From contig NZ_CP047656.1 of NCBI RefSeq assembly GCF_009906955.1, positions 2,565,001-2,629,000 on the forward strand: a stretch of 64,000 nucleotides of DNA. Direction: 5' to 3'. The position numbers were made by a program, and so were the translations under genes. Origin of the DNA: Paraglaciecola mesophila. Its GTDB lineage: Bacteria; Pseudomonadota; Gammaproteobacteria; Enterobacterales; Alteromonadaceae. The notes beneath the pieces were generated by a model that did no database searches, was not told the origin of the DNA, and saw only the letters and a list, made by a program, of their open reading frames with translations. Positions 1 to 9,243 of this stretch are shown here, in pieces (within the stretch, counting starts at the first letter, position 1; every line of letters starts with the position of its first letter).

Positions 1-371
<371 letters not shown>

Positions 372-402
372 AATATTTATCGAACATGAATTTTTTTTGG
401 TA

Positions 403-423
403 GACACTCATCAAGTGAGTGTC
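403..423 (-). other. rRNA leader hairpin
   Basis: The arms GACACTCA and TGAGTGTC (403-410 and 416-423) pair perfectly around a 5-nt loop, about 30 nt upstream of mature 16S. In rRNA leaders such stems take part in precursor folding and RNase III processing; that role is inferred. Confidence 0.6.
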
Positions 424-447
424 CACACAGATTGTCTTGTTATTAAT

Positions 448-459
448 TGTTAAAGAACA
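448..459 (-). promoter_or_regulatory. rRNA leader boxA antitermination site
   Basis: The minus strand reads TGTTCTTTAACA, matching the rrn boxA consensus (TGCTCTTTAACA) at 11 of 12 positions. It sits about 80 nt upstream of mature 16S. It is the expected nucleation site for NusB/S10-dependent antitermination of the operon. Confidence 0.85.
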
Positions 460-534
460 TTTGCTGCCAAAGCAGCGTGCTTCCTTAGAAGCGGCTTAAG
501 ATGCTGTCCGTGGACCCTCTCAAGCGGGAGGCGT

Positions 535-562
535 ATAATACGCTCTCAATCTTCGATGTCAA
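535..562 (-). promoter_or_regulatory. rrn promoter P2-like (gene-proximal)
   Basis: On the minus strand there is a perfect -35 TTGACA (557-562), a 16-bp spacer and a -10 TATTAT (535-540). A GC-rich discriminator (ACGCCTCCCGC) follows, as is typical of rRNA promoters under ppGpp/DksA control. It fires towards the 16S gene. Confidence 0.8.
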
Positions 563-734
563 GGTGTTATTTTTATTTAATTTTAAATCAATTTTTGAAG
601 CGAATCGAAAACTGAAAAATCAAACTAAACCGCCCTGCATCACGCTGATTGAACACTTTTAAAAAGTCTTAAATCACCTGGAAAATCCAGTGTCGTTTCA
701 GCTGTTTTAGCGGCTGCCCCGAAGCGAGATGCGC

Positions 735-762
735 ATTATAGAGATCCAAAGTTTGATCGCAA
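735..762 (-). promoter_or_regulatory. rrn promoter P1-like (distal)
   Basis: On the minus strand: -35 TTGCGA (757-762), 16-bp spacer, -10 TATAAT (735-740), then a GC-rich discriminator (GCGCATCTCGC). Spacing and discriminator match the second promoter about 200 bp closer to 16S, giving the usual tandem P1/P2 arrangement. A 9-bp hairpin (777-785 with 90-98 of the next segment, i.e. 790-798) lies just upstream. Confidence 0.75.
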
Positions 763-1435
763 GTGTTTATTTTAAAAAAGTGTTCAAACGAACACTTTAT
801 GTACACCTAGCTGAAAATACAGGCTACCTGAGGTTTTTTAAAACAGAAAAAGATAGTAGAAAGTTGGTTTGCGGCGATCTGGTAGTGCTTTTTGCTTGAT
901 CTGCACGCACTTTAAGCAATAGATGACGAAGAAAAAAGCATGGATTTAATTTTCTTGCCGTTACGTGGAGACAGGCAGATCTTTTATCGCTAGTAATAAT
1001 GATAACCATAAAGGGAACGAATGTACGTGAACAAAGAACTGTAACAGCGATACGCGCTCTAATTAGTCGTTTATTTTATGCTTATTCAACTTAGTTAGTT
1101 TCGCTATTCGTTAACTTCTTTACGGCACACAGTTAAAAGAATATAAATATTAACCTTGGTCATTCCTTGTCAGCAACACGTACTCCCTATAATGCTCAAG
1201 CTGCATAATGCAAGCTGCTTCTCTCGCTCAGGCTGTTTTAATTTTCTTACTTAGGAAGCACGCAGAAGACTCCCATTTTAGTCAATAAATTCAATCAATT
1301 AGAATCAGAAGAATAGCGGAAGGTAAAAAACCACTCCCAAAGGTACAGTGTTAACTTCGATTAACCCTTTATTCAGTATCGAGTCATTAAGTGGCATTTA
1401 CTCTTTGCCATATTGAGGACATACAAGGAGCTAAC
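763..1435. other. intergenic region between rrn promoters and first CDS
   Basis: About 670 bp without a convincing gene. It holds the perfect inverted repeat AAAGTGTTC/GAACACTTT at 777-798, upstream of rrn P1. A possible plus-strand promoter lies at 1167-1193 (TTGTCA, 15-bp spacer, TATAAT), which would give the small gene at 1436 a leader of about 240 nt. Short frames in the region lack ribosome binding sites and were not accepted. Confidence 0.5.
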
Positions 1436-1633
1436 ATGAAAACATTTTTACTTTTGCACATCGCTTTACTTTGCGCTCTGGGCTACGTAAGTCAAAGCAT
1501 ATTTTTTGGCCCGGTAGGAGACATCCTATTTATTGTCGCTAGTGTGATATGTGTTCCTATCGCCAGTGCATACGCTTTGAAGTGTTATTTCAGTCTTACT
1601 TCTATGCGTCAGCGCAATCACAGATTGCAATAA
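1436..1633 (+). CDS. small membrane protein, unknown function
   Basis: A 65-residue protein. The ATG at 1436 has AGGAG upstream (1427-1431) at good spacing; an in-frame ATG 45 nt earlier lacks a site and is rejected. Two hydrophobic segments (about residues 3-22 and 27-48) are followed by a basic tail, so it is probably a two-pass inner-membrane protein with charged residues at the cytoplasmic end. I do not recognise a family. It stands alone, with a terminator 100 bp downstream, and is probably monocistronic. Confidence 0.6.
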   Translation: MKTFLLLHIALLCALGYVSQSIFFGPVGDILFIVASVICVPIASAYALKCYFSLTSMRQRNHRLQ

Positions 1634-1733
1634 GGTTTGCCCGTTTTACATTTTGTTCTGGCCTAACCTTACTCTAGGTATTCGCACTCAAAGTAAAAGC
1701 GCTTTGCGTTCCTCTTGAATTTATTGCCCATCT

Positions 1734-1758
1734 ACGCGCTATCTAAAGCGCGTTTTTT
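1734..1758 (+). terminator. Rho-independent terminator
   Basis: The stem ACGCGCT/AGCGCGT (1734-1740, 1747-1753) with a 6-nt loop runs directly into TTTTTTATTTT. It ends the transcript of the small membrane protein gene. Confidence 0.75.
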
Positions 1759-1975
1759 ATTTTAGCCATAATAAAATTAATATTATTCGTCGCTCTAACA
1801 CATCTGTCGCGTAAACAACTTTGATTCCACGTCAAAGACACCAACCCAAAAAACGCACAAAAAATCATATAAAACAATAACATAAAAACGGAAGGTTAGC
1901 AGAAGGTATCATAGACATTAGTCTAATACAGTTTGTCCATCGCACAACAACATAAATAGTTGGAACGGAAGCAAG

Positions 1976-2959
1976 ATGGCAAACTCAAATAAAAATAACG
2001 AAAAAAATGCTAAATCATCATCGCTGTTAGACACTTTCTCATTACCACTGGTCAATGAAAAAATGAACGCCTTTAGTAGAATGGCAAACGTCATTGCTGA
2101 GGCGATCTTTATTGTCAATGATGAAGGGGTTATAGAAATGATAAACCCTTTAGGCGCAAAATTTTTTGGGGCCCCCCAAGAAGCTTTAGTTGGACAAAAA
2201 TGGTTTTCCTTTTTACACGAACGTTATCGTGAACAGTATGAGTACCTTTTTCTCAACTGGAACCAGAATATAGAGCTCCCTTTGAGTCATGGCCCTAAAG
2301 AAGTGCTAGTCGAACGCGCTGATCGCACTTGGCTAGAAGTTGATTTATCCGTCTCGTGCTTACCAGCATCTATCACGGAGTCAGCCCCCTTTTATGTTGG
2401 CGTAATGCATAGCTTAACTAAACATAAGTCTGAGTATGGTGAATTGCGTAGGCTTGCTTCTACTGATCATTTAACTGGATTAGCTAATCGGCATAATCTA
2501 GAGAAGACCTTACAAAAAAGTTGGCTTGAATGTTTAAACACAGATCAAGCGATTAGCCTTATTCTTATCGACGTAGATTATTTTAAACTGTTTAACGATC
2601 AGTACGGTCATGTCAATGGTGACAAGTGCTTGCAGAAAATAGCAAAAACCATAGAGCAATGCTTACCGGCTAACGACTGCATGGCCGCGCGCTACGGAGG
2701 TGAAGAGTTTGCCGTGATCCTACCGCGCTTGCCTTCTGTCAGTGCTGAGATCGTCGCCAAGGATATTCAAAACCAAATCAACATACTCAAGTTTAGCGAA
2801 TTGGGTTTACCATCAACCTTTAGGGTAAGTGTTAGTCAAGGTATAGCAACAGAATTCGGTGGGCGGTACCGCACTTCTGAAGCACTTATTTGTGCCGCAG
2901 ATACCGCGTTATATCGGGCTAAGTCTGAAGGGCGCAATAGGATTAGTATCAGCCTTTAA
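1976..2959 (+). CDS. PAS-GGDEF diguanylate cyclase
   Basis: 327 residues. A PAS-like sensor domain (about residues 30-150, preceded by a Met-Ala-Asn-rich stretch) is joined to a GGDEF domain (about 160-325). The signature RYGGEEF at about 239 is intact, so cyclic-di-GMP synthesis from two GTP is expected. The RxxD product-inhibition site is missing: the Arg position upstream of the motif is Pro (PAND), suggesting no I-site feedback. No membrane segment or signal peptide is visible, so it should be cytosolic with the PAS domain as input. It is a single gene, and its 3' end overlaps the convergent MFS gene by 11 bp. Confidence 0.9.
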   Translation: MANSNKNNEKNAKSSSLLDTFSLPLVNEKMNAFSRMANVIAEAIFIVNDEGVIEMINPLGAKFFGAPQEALVGQKWFSFLHERYREQYEYLFLNWNQNIELPLSHGPKEVLVERADRTWLEVDLSVSCLPASITESAPFYVGVMHSLTKHKSEYGELRRLASTDHLTGLANRHNLEKTLQKSWLECLNTDQAISLILIDVDYFKLFNDQYGHVNGDKCLQKIAKTIEQCLPANDCMAARYGGEEFAVILPRLPSVSAEIVAKDIQNQINILKFSELGLPSTFRVSVSQGIATEFGGRYRTSEALICAADTALYRAKSEGRNRISISL

Positions 2960-4301
2960 AAGAGCCATGTGCTTTGCTTTGTGAAGCAACATGAAATGCG
3001 CGCTTGCCCAATACTAGGACCAAAACAGCCACCAGCATTAAAAGCGCGCTAAAACTGAATAGCTGAGCAACCGGAAAGTACTCGACCACCGCGCCGCTGA
3101 CAAAGCCCGCCAGCAACATCCCAAAAGCAAATGCATTTTGATAGAGCACCGCACCAAAGGTAGGTCGGCTAGGAAAGAGCCCTTGCAATAGATTCACCCC
3201 CAGACCAGCCATGAAGCTATACAAGATTGCTTTGAGTGCCTGCAAAGTAAACAAATAAAACATGCTCTGACTAAAAGGCAGTAAAATAAAAAAAGCGATG
3301 CCACAAGCGCTTGCAGCCATAAAAAGCTGATGATAAGAAAAACGTGATAGCAAATTAACACAGCGCACGATAAGCGCCACTTCCAATAAAGCGGCAACCA
3401 TAAAAATCGTCCCCACTAAACTAACTGGTAATGACTGTTTTACAAAATACACTGGGAGCAAGTGCTGATATAAGGTGATAGCAAAACTAACCACAGCGAA
3501 AAACAACGCTGGCACAAAGAGGCGCCAGTGCCATTTACCCTCATGCTGAAAGATTCTGTTCACATCATTCGCTGCATTAGCCATATCCCGTTTTTCCACT
3601 ACATCATACTTGTGCGGCATAGCAGAAACAGCTGATGTATTACCTGTAGGTAAAATGAAAAATACGCCTGCCAACAAGGGTAATAACGCACTTAGCAAGT
3701 AGAAAAACAAACTAAATCCGATGTATTCGACAAGATAAAACGCAATTCCGGGGCATACCACCCAAGCAGCACTGACAGTCGCCATTAAGCGTGCATTGAC
3801 TTGATGGACTTTTACACCTGAAAAATAGCGAAAGGCTTCCCCCATCAATAATGATGTTGAGGCGTGAAATGGAGCAAACAGAGTCAGAATCACAAAACAC
3901 GCCAATGCATAATTTTTCGTATTGGCTAATACTAATAATGCAACGAACGCTATAAAGCTGATAGCCAACAACCCGACTTTATGTTTCCCGAATCGCTCTA
4001 CAATACGTGCAATGACAAAAGCATAAACAATACTACTTAGGGCATACCCCCCTAATAATGCACTCAACTCTGTTGCCGTTGCATCCAAGTAGCGGTAGGC
4101 ATACAAAGACAGTACCGGCATCAAACTGGCCATTACACAAGCATTCAAAAAGCCCGCTAAATAATAACGACTGTCTTTGTTTATGATGCTCACGATATGA
4201 CTCACTTTCAATACAGCTATATTTCTATTAGAGATAAAATATTTATGCTTGCCAACATAGTCAGGAGTAGCCCAATCCTGTCGTGGTGCATCATTGAGCA
4301 T
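2949..4301 (-). CDS. MFS transporter, sugar-efflux-like
   Basis: 450 residues with about twelve hydrophobic segments and the MFS loop motif variant after helix 2 (ERFGKHKVG). The middle region (a RLMATVSAAWVVCPGIAF-type helix 5) resembles the SET/SotB sugar-efflux group, so export of a sugar or small metabolite is plausible; the substrate is unknown. An unusual hydrophilic N-terminus of about 45 residues precedes the first helix, so the true start could be further in, though no better site is obvious. It is divergent from the TonB-dependent receptor at 4555 across 253 bp, which may carry shared control. Confidence 0.75.
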   Translation of the reverse strand: MLNDAPRQDWATPDYVGKHKYFISNRNIAVLKVSHIVSIINKDSRYYLAGFLNACVMASLMPVLSLYAYRYLDATATELSALLGGYALSSIVYAFVIARIVERFGKHKVGLLAISFIAFVALLVLANTKNYALACFVILTLFAPFHASTSLLMGEAFRYFSGVKVHQVNARLMATVSAAWVVCPGIAFYLVEYIGFSLFFYLLSALLPLLAGVFFILPTGNTSAVSAMPHKYDVVEKRDMANAANDVNRIFQHEGKWHWRLFVPALFFAVVSFAITLYQHLLPVYFVKQSLPVSLVGTIFMVAALLEVALIVRCVNLLSRFSYHQLFMAASACGIAFFILLPFSQSMFYLFTLQALKAILYSFMAGLGVNLLQGLFPSRPTFGAVLYQNAFAFGMLLAGFVSGAVVEYFPVAQLFSFSALLMLVAVLVLVLGKRAFHVASQSKAHGSFKG

Positions 4302-4433
4302 TGTACGGTAAAAATATAAAACCTATAACACATTGTTTATTATGATTTTTAACTTATATTGTAGGCTAAAATAGCCCCCTAAAAAGTCAATTATCAGCCA
4401 AATTAGCAACACAAAATTAAACTATTCGCGTTA

Positions 4434-4443
4434 TTACGCGTAA
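4434..4443. promoter_or_regulatory. palindrome in the MFS/receptor divergent region
   Basis: TTACGCGTAA is a perfect 10-bp palindrome about 110 bp upstream of the TonB-dependent receptor. It could be an operator for either divergent gene. No known regulator motif was recognised. Confidence 0.25.
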
Positions 4444-4554
4444 CAGATATATAACGTTTAGAACTAAAATAAGCCAATTGCTTGGAATATTAGTGCAATA
4501 AAAATCACAGCTGATAGGTCTCTTGGGACAGATTCATTTTTAAAGGGAAAAAAC

Positions 4555-6936
4555 ATGTCGACTTTATCCCACAGTTTGTTTGTTAGCGCGAGTGTAGCGA
4601 TGGCATTCACTGTGAACGCCCAAGAGAAGACTCGCTCTGTTGAGCAAGAAGGTCTTCAGGACAACAACTTAGAGCACGTCACCGTCACAGGTTCAGCTCA
4701 GCCAGCTCTGGTTATGTCACCTAAAAATGCCATTATCGATGGGCCGTTTGGTAAGGATAAGAGTTTAACGGAGATTGCCCGTACATTAACCTCAATTTCT
4801 AGCGATATGTTAGAGCAGCTATCAATTGATGATTTGCAAGACGTACTAACACTAGTACCAAATACGTACTCAGCAAGTGGTTTTGGTGCTCCTAGTCTGC
4901 CGACAATTCGTGGTCAGCTAGGTGAATTATTCCAGCAAGGTATGCGCCGCCAAGCAGGTAATAATGGCTTTGGGATCCCGTTGTCGTTTAACAGCGTCGG
5001 GCAAATTGACGTAGTCAAAGGCGCGCCATCGGTAATACTTGGCACAACGCAGCGCAATGGCGGGTTTGTTAACCTTAATAATAAAACCGCCACATTGTCA
5101 GGTACTGATATTAAAGTGCAAGCCAGCGCAGGCAGTTGGGAGCATTATCGCGGCCAAGTGGATGTGAATACAGCCATAGAAGAAGGTAAAAGTGGTATTC
5201 GCGTAAGCGCAGAATACATAGACAATAACAGCTACTACGACTTTACCGAGTACCAAAGTGAAGACTTATTCATTGCCTACAAACTCTTACCCGACGATAA
5301 ATCTAGCTGGGATATCAGTTTTGAGTATTTCAACGTAGATTTTACCGACAACGCTGGTATTAACCGCCCGACACAGAACCTTATCGACAATGGTTTGTAC
5401 ATTACCGGTCAGGGCGTACAGCCCAATGGGTCTGAAGTTCCTGGCGCCTTTGCTGTGGTATCACCAACAGGCGAAGTACGCATTCCTCGTAGCACGGTAC
5501 TTACCGACCCAGATAACATCAACAATGCGCAAACTTACGTATTTCATAGCACTTACGAGCGTCAACTAAATGCTGTGCACACGTTAACTAACCGCAGTTA
5601 TTTTCAGTATTTAGATCGTGAAGAAATCGCACAAAATAGCTTTGTTGAAATCATTGATGGAGCGAAAACCGCGCAGAACCGCCTTGAAATCAATTCAACT
5701 TGGTCCGACACTCAACAAACAACATGGGGAGTAGATATTCGTTATAACGATGTGCTTGGTTATAGCCAATTCACCACAGAAGCCGACTTACCCATTGATT
5801 TGTTAGGTAGCATAGAACAACGCCGCATCCCCCTCACCCAAGCTCAACAAGCGCGTTTAGTGGAACTTCGTCCTGGCGTTTTTGTGTCTCCTGGCGCCAA
5901 CTACGACATTGACGGCGATGGCAACAATGACTTTTCTTTGTCCGACACGACAGACTCCACCACATGGCAAACAGGTTTGTTTGTGGAGCAAGACAGTGAC
6001 TGGACCAACAGATTTAGTACCACATTTGGCCTTCGTGCCGATCATTATGACGTGACGGCCCGAGATGCGTTACCTCCACAAGGGCAAATTGCTGCACAAG
6101 ATAGTTTTAACAAATGGTTATATTCAGGTTCAGCCAGTGCGCGCTTTAAGATTAACAACGATTTTGTAACCTACGCGACCTACAGTTATAGTGAAGCAAC
6201 ATCCAATAGCATGGGTGGCGGCACTGTATTAGGCACTGATAACAAAATAAATCCTCTAAATTTTGCGACTGAGAATGAGCTGTACGAATTAGGAGTGAAA
6301 TATGCTCCTGCAGGATCACCCTGGTACGCAGACGCATCTGTATTTGAGCAAACTCGCAGCTTACGGAATCGCGATGGGAGTAACACGGGGATTATCGCTA
6401 AAGGTTTTGAAGCCCAAATATTTTATCAAGGCAGTGATTTGTGGGCGAACCTTGGCTACAGCTACTTAGATGCACGCTACGATGACTCGGCCAGTGCCCA
6501 AGACTCACAGCAAGTGGCAGATGCGTTCGATAACTCACGCCCTGATATCATTCAAGGTACCGGAATTGGCGCTCCTAATTTTGCTGGATTTGCCCCGTCA
6601 AACCGGCGCGTACAAGGTATCCCACAGCAAACTGTTTCAGCCAGCGCGGGCTATCAAATATTTGACAACTGGGATATCTCTGGTTCAGCCATTTACACGA
6701 AAAGTTATCCCTTGGATTACTTAGCGACTGTGTTAATTCGCGACCAAATCACGATCAATCTCAACACGAATGTAGCGCTTACTGAGCAGTCGAACTTGCG
6801 TCTTGAAGTTAACAACCTCACTGACGAAAACAACTGGCGCCCTGTATTTGAAGGCGGTTACTTCGGCTCTACCTTGGTATTTCCTGAACTGCCGCGCAAT
6901 ATTCAGTTAACGTATACCTACAACTTTAAGGCCTAG
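4555..6936 (+). CDS. TonB-dependent outer-membrane receptor (siderophore-type)
   Basis: 793 residues. A signal peptide (about 1-22, ending NAQ) is followed by a TonB-box-like stretch (HVTVTGS), a plug domain with the VVKGAPS motif (about residue 160), and a long beta-barrel ending in alternating aromatic strands (LTYTYNFKA). It lacks an N-terminal STN domain, so it is a transporter rather than a transducer. The plug most resembles ferric-siderophore receptors, but the ligand is not established. The next gene, a VTT-FAD oxidoreductase fusion, begins 21 bp after it and is very likely in the same operon. Confidence 0.88.
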   Translation: MSTLSHSLFVSASVAMAFTVNAQEKTRSVEQEGLQDNNLEHVTVTGSAQPALVMSPKNAIIDGPFGKDKSLTEIARTLTSISSDMLEQLSIDDLQDVLTLVPNTYSASGFGAPSLPTIRGQLGELFQQGMRRQAGNNGFGIPLSFNSVGQIDVVKGAPSVILGTTQRNGGFVNLNNKTATLSGTDIKVQASAGSWEHYRGQVDVNTAIEEGKSGIRVSAEYIDNNSYYDFTEYQSEDLFIAYKLLPDDKSSWDISFEYFNVDFTDNAGINRPTQNLIDNGLYITGQGVQPNGSEVPGAFAVVSPTGEVRIPRSTVLTDPDNINNAQTYVFHSTYERQLNAVHTLTNRSYFQYLDREEIAQNSFVEIIDGAKTAQNRLEINSTWSDTQQTTWGVDIRYNDVLGYSQFTTEADLPIDLLGSIEQRRIPLTQAQQARLVELRPGVFVSPGANYDIDGDGNNDFSLSDTTDSTTWQTGLFVEQDSDWTNRFSTTFGLRADHYDVTARDALPPQGQIAAQDSFNKWLYSGSASARFKINNDFVTYATYSYSEATSNSMGGGTVLGTDNKINPLNFATENELYELGVKYAPAGSPWYADASVFEQTRSLRNRDGSNTGIIAKGFEAQIFYQGSDLWANLGYSYLDARYDDSASAQDSQQVADAFDNSRPDIIQGTGIGAPNFAGFAPSNRRVQGIPQQTVSASAGYQIFDNWDISGSAIYTKSYPLDYLATVLIRDQITINLNTNVALTEQSNLRLEVNNLTDENNWRPVFEGGYFGSTLVFPELPRNIQLTYTYNFKA

Positions 6937-6957
6937 CACCTAAGGATTCACCTCGAA

Positions 6958-9099
6958 ATGAATAGTAAACGTACAATATTAGTCATCGTCATTGCTGCGC
7001 TCATCGCCAGCTTTTTTATGCTCGATCTGAACCAATATCTTACACTCGAAAGCCTTAAAAACAATCAGCAAGACCTTGCTCAATATATTGAAGCAAACTG
7101 GCTAGTTGCATTTGTTGGTTACTTAGTGATTTATGCTGCCGCCACTGCGCTTAGCGTGCCAGGTGCGGCTATTTTGACCTTAGGAGCGGGGGCGCTATTC
7201 GGTTTTGGTTGGGGCTTGTTGTTGGCATCTTTCGCATCCAGCATTGGTGCAACATTGGCATTCTTAGCATCTCGATTCTTACTGCGCGATTGGGTGAAAA
7301 GCACCTTTTCTAAAAAGCTAGAGTCAATCGATAAAGGTGTAGAAAAAGACGGTGCGTTTTACTTATTGAGCTTACGTTTGGTGCCTATCTTTCCGTTTTT
7401 TATTATCAACCTAGTCATGGGGGTGACTGGTATAAAGACATGGACTTACTATTGGGTGAGCCAATTGGGTATGTTGATTGGCACAGCCGTTTATGTGAAT
7501 GCAGGCACCCAATTAGTGGAAATCAATCAGTTATCAGACATCATTTCGACTGACCTTATCCTATCATTCGTACTGTTAGGCATATTCCCAATTTTAGCTA
7601 AATTTATCTTAAGCGCACTACAACAACGCAGAGTCTACAAAGGTTGGAAAAAACCTAACAAATTTGACCGCAACCTAGTGGTTATCGGTGCCGGCTCTGC
7701 GGGATTGGTAACAGCATATATTGCAGCTGCGATTAAATCTAAAGTGACCTTAGTTGAGCGCCACAAAATGGGTGGCGATTGCTTGAACACTGGCTGTGTT
7801 CCTTCAAAAAGTATATTGCACGCCAGTAAACTAGCTCATATACATCACACATCTCAAAATGCGGGGGTCACCTATGATGCGCCCAAAATTGATTTTAAAG
7901 CCGTGATGAATAAGGTTCACAGTGTCATAAAATCCATTGAACCACATGATTCTGTAGAGCGTTATGAGTCACTTGGGGTAAACGTTAGCATAGGTAATGC
8001 GACTATCGTTTCACCTTGGCAGGTCGATATCCAAACTGAAAATGGTGTTGAGTCATTAACCACACGTAACATCGTTATCGCAACGGGTGCACGTGCTTTT
8101 GTACCAGATATTCCAGGCTTAAAAGACATCGACTATTTAACCGCAGATAACCTTTGGGAAATCACTGAGCAACCCAAACGTATGATTGTACTAGGTGGTG
8201 GTCCCATTGGTTGTGAGTTGTCTCAAGCGTTCGGCCGCTTAGGCACCCATGTCACGCAAATTGAGCGCGGCGATCAAGTACTGAGTAAAGAAGACCCTGA
8301 TGCAGCCAAGCACTTGCAAGTGCAACTTGAAAAAGATGGCATTGATTTACGCCTAAACACTAGCGCTATAGCGGTTGAAACCACCAGCGAAGGGAATGTG
8401 CTAGTCGTAGAGTTTGAAGGTAAAGAAGAGCGCATTCCGTTTGACAAGATTTTAGTCGCTGTGGGTCGCCAAGCAAACCTGACCGGTTTCGGTTTAGAGG
8501 AACTTGGCATCGAGACTGATAGAACCGTTATCACTAACGACTTCTTACAAACCAAGTTCCCGAATATTTTAGCCGCTGGTGATGTCGCTGGTCCTTATCA
8601 GTTTACTCACACAGCTAGCCACCAAGCTTGGTACGCTGCGGTAAATGCATTATTTAGACCGTTTAAAACCTTTAAGGTCGACTATAGCGTTATTCCTTGG
8701 GCAACCTTTGCTGAGCCAGAAATTGCCACCGTTGGGTTAAATGAAATGTCAGCAAAAGAACAAGGCATCGATTTTGAAGTCACGCGTTACGATATAGGCG
8801 GCCTTGATCGCGCATTAGCAGACGATCATGCCCGTGGTTTTGTTAAAGTGCTCACCAAGCCTGGTAAAGATAAGATTTTGGGTGCCACTATAGTGGGTGC
8901 TAATGCTGGTGAATTACTTGCAGAATTTGTACTTGCCATGAAACACGGTCTTGGTTTGAACAAGATATTGGGCACGATACATATTTACCCCACCATGGCT
9001 GAAGCCAACAAAAACGTGGCGGGTAATTGGAAGAAAGATCATGCTCCGCAAAAAGTGCTCGACTTCCTTGAACGTTTCCACACTTGGCGTCGTAAATAA
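6958..9099 (+). CDS. VTT/TVP38 membrane domain fused to FAD-disulfide oxidoreductase
   Basis: 713 residues in two parts. Residues about 1-225 are a DedA/TVP38-type (VTT) membrane domain with several hydrophobic helices. Residues about 235-713 are a class I pyridine-nucleotide-disulfide oxidoreductase of the dihydrolipoamide/mercuric reductase type: an FAD motif (VIGAGSAGL) at about 240, the redox pair GGDCLNTGCVPS at about 272, an NAD motif (VLGGGPIGCEL) at about 410, and the C-terminal His-Glu motif (HIYPTMAE) near 675. There is no N-terminal HMA metal-binding domain and no vicinal C-terminal cysteine pair, so mercury reduction is not indicated. It probably couples a membrane site to NAD(P)H redox chemistry; the substrate is unknown. 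It follows the TonB receptor by 21 bp. Confidence 0.88.
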   Translation: MNSKRTILVIVIAALIASFFMLDLNQYLTLESLKNNQQDLAQYIEANWLVAFVGYLVIYAAATALSVPGAAILTLGAGALFGFGWGLLLASFASSIGATLAFLASRFLLRDWVKSTFSKKLESIDKGVEKDGAFYLLSLRLVPIFPFFIINLVMGVTGIKTWTYYWVSQLGMLIGTAVYVNAGTQLVEINQLSDIISTDLILSFVLLGIFPILAKFILSALQQRRVYKGWKKPNKFDRNLVVIGAGSAGLVTAYIAAAIKSKVTLVERHKMGGDCLNTGCVPSKSILHASKLAHIHHTSQNAGVTYDAPKIDFKAVMNKVHSVIKSIEPHDSVERYESLGVNVSIGNATIVSPWQVDIQTENGVESLTTRNIVIATGARAFVPDIPGLKDIDYLTADNLWEITEQPKRMIVLGGGPIGCELSQAFGRLGTHVTQIERGDQVLSKEDPDAAKHLQVQLEKDGIDLRLNTSAIAVETTSEGNVLVVEFEGKEERIPFDKILVAVGRQANLTGFGLEELGIETDRTVITNDFLQTKFPNILAAGDVAGPYQFTHTASHQAWYAAVNALFRPFKTFKVDYSVIPWATFAEPEIATVGLNEMSAKEQGIDFEVTRYDIGGLDRALADDHARGFVKVLTKPGKDKILGATIVGANAGELLAEFVLAMKHGLGLNKILGTIHIYPTMAEANKNVAGNWKKDHAPQKVLDFLERFHTWRRK

Positions 9100-9126
9100 C
9101 AGCCAAAAAACGTCAACGACGATCCT

Positions 9127-9150
9127 GGGCATACTTAAATAGGTATGCCC
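9127..9150 (+). terminator. hairpin after the receptor/oxidoreductase operon
   Basis: GGGCATAC and GTATGCCC (8-bp perfect stem, 8-nt loop) lie 28 bp after the oxidoreductase stop codon. There is no clear T-run, so it may be a weak terminator or an mRNA 3'-end stabiliser. Confidence 0.45.
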
Positions 9151-9158
9151 TACTCCTG

Positions 9159-9210
9159 CTGATGAATAAACCGTGCGCCTTAATACGCTTTATTACAGAT
9201 TATTCATCAG
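9159..9210 (+). promoter_or_regulatory. inverted repeat in the leader of the DUF547-ynj operon
   Basis: CTGATGAATAA (9159-9169) and TTATTCATCAG (9200-9210) form a perfect 11-bp stem with a 30-nt loop, ending 33 bp before the start codon at 9244. It could be a transcript hairpin or an operator pair. No TPP-riboswitch consensus was recognised. Confidence 0.4.
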
Positions 9211-9243
9211 CGTACACTTAGATGATAAATGACGAGGATTTGC

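Noticed and set aside
824..1009. 61-codon frame on the minus strand
   Set aside because: No ribosome binding site and no domain pattern; it lies in A/T-rich DNA upstream of the rrn promoters.
4302..4554. Fur box upstream of the siderophore-type receptor
   Set aside because: A/T-rich sequence is present but no convincing 19-bp GATAATGATAATCATTATC-like match was seen.
6958..9099. Mercuric reductase (merA)
   Set aside because: No HMA domain, no C-terminal vicinal cysteines and no mer genes nearby.
8274..9132. Several antisense frames within and just after the oxidoreductase gene
   Set aside because: They are shadows of a strongly conserved FAD-enzyme reading frame and lack start signals.
9100..9243. 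TPP riboswitch before the ynj-type operon
   Set aside because: The conserved CTGAGA and GCTGAGA-type core was not found.
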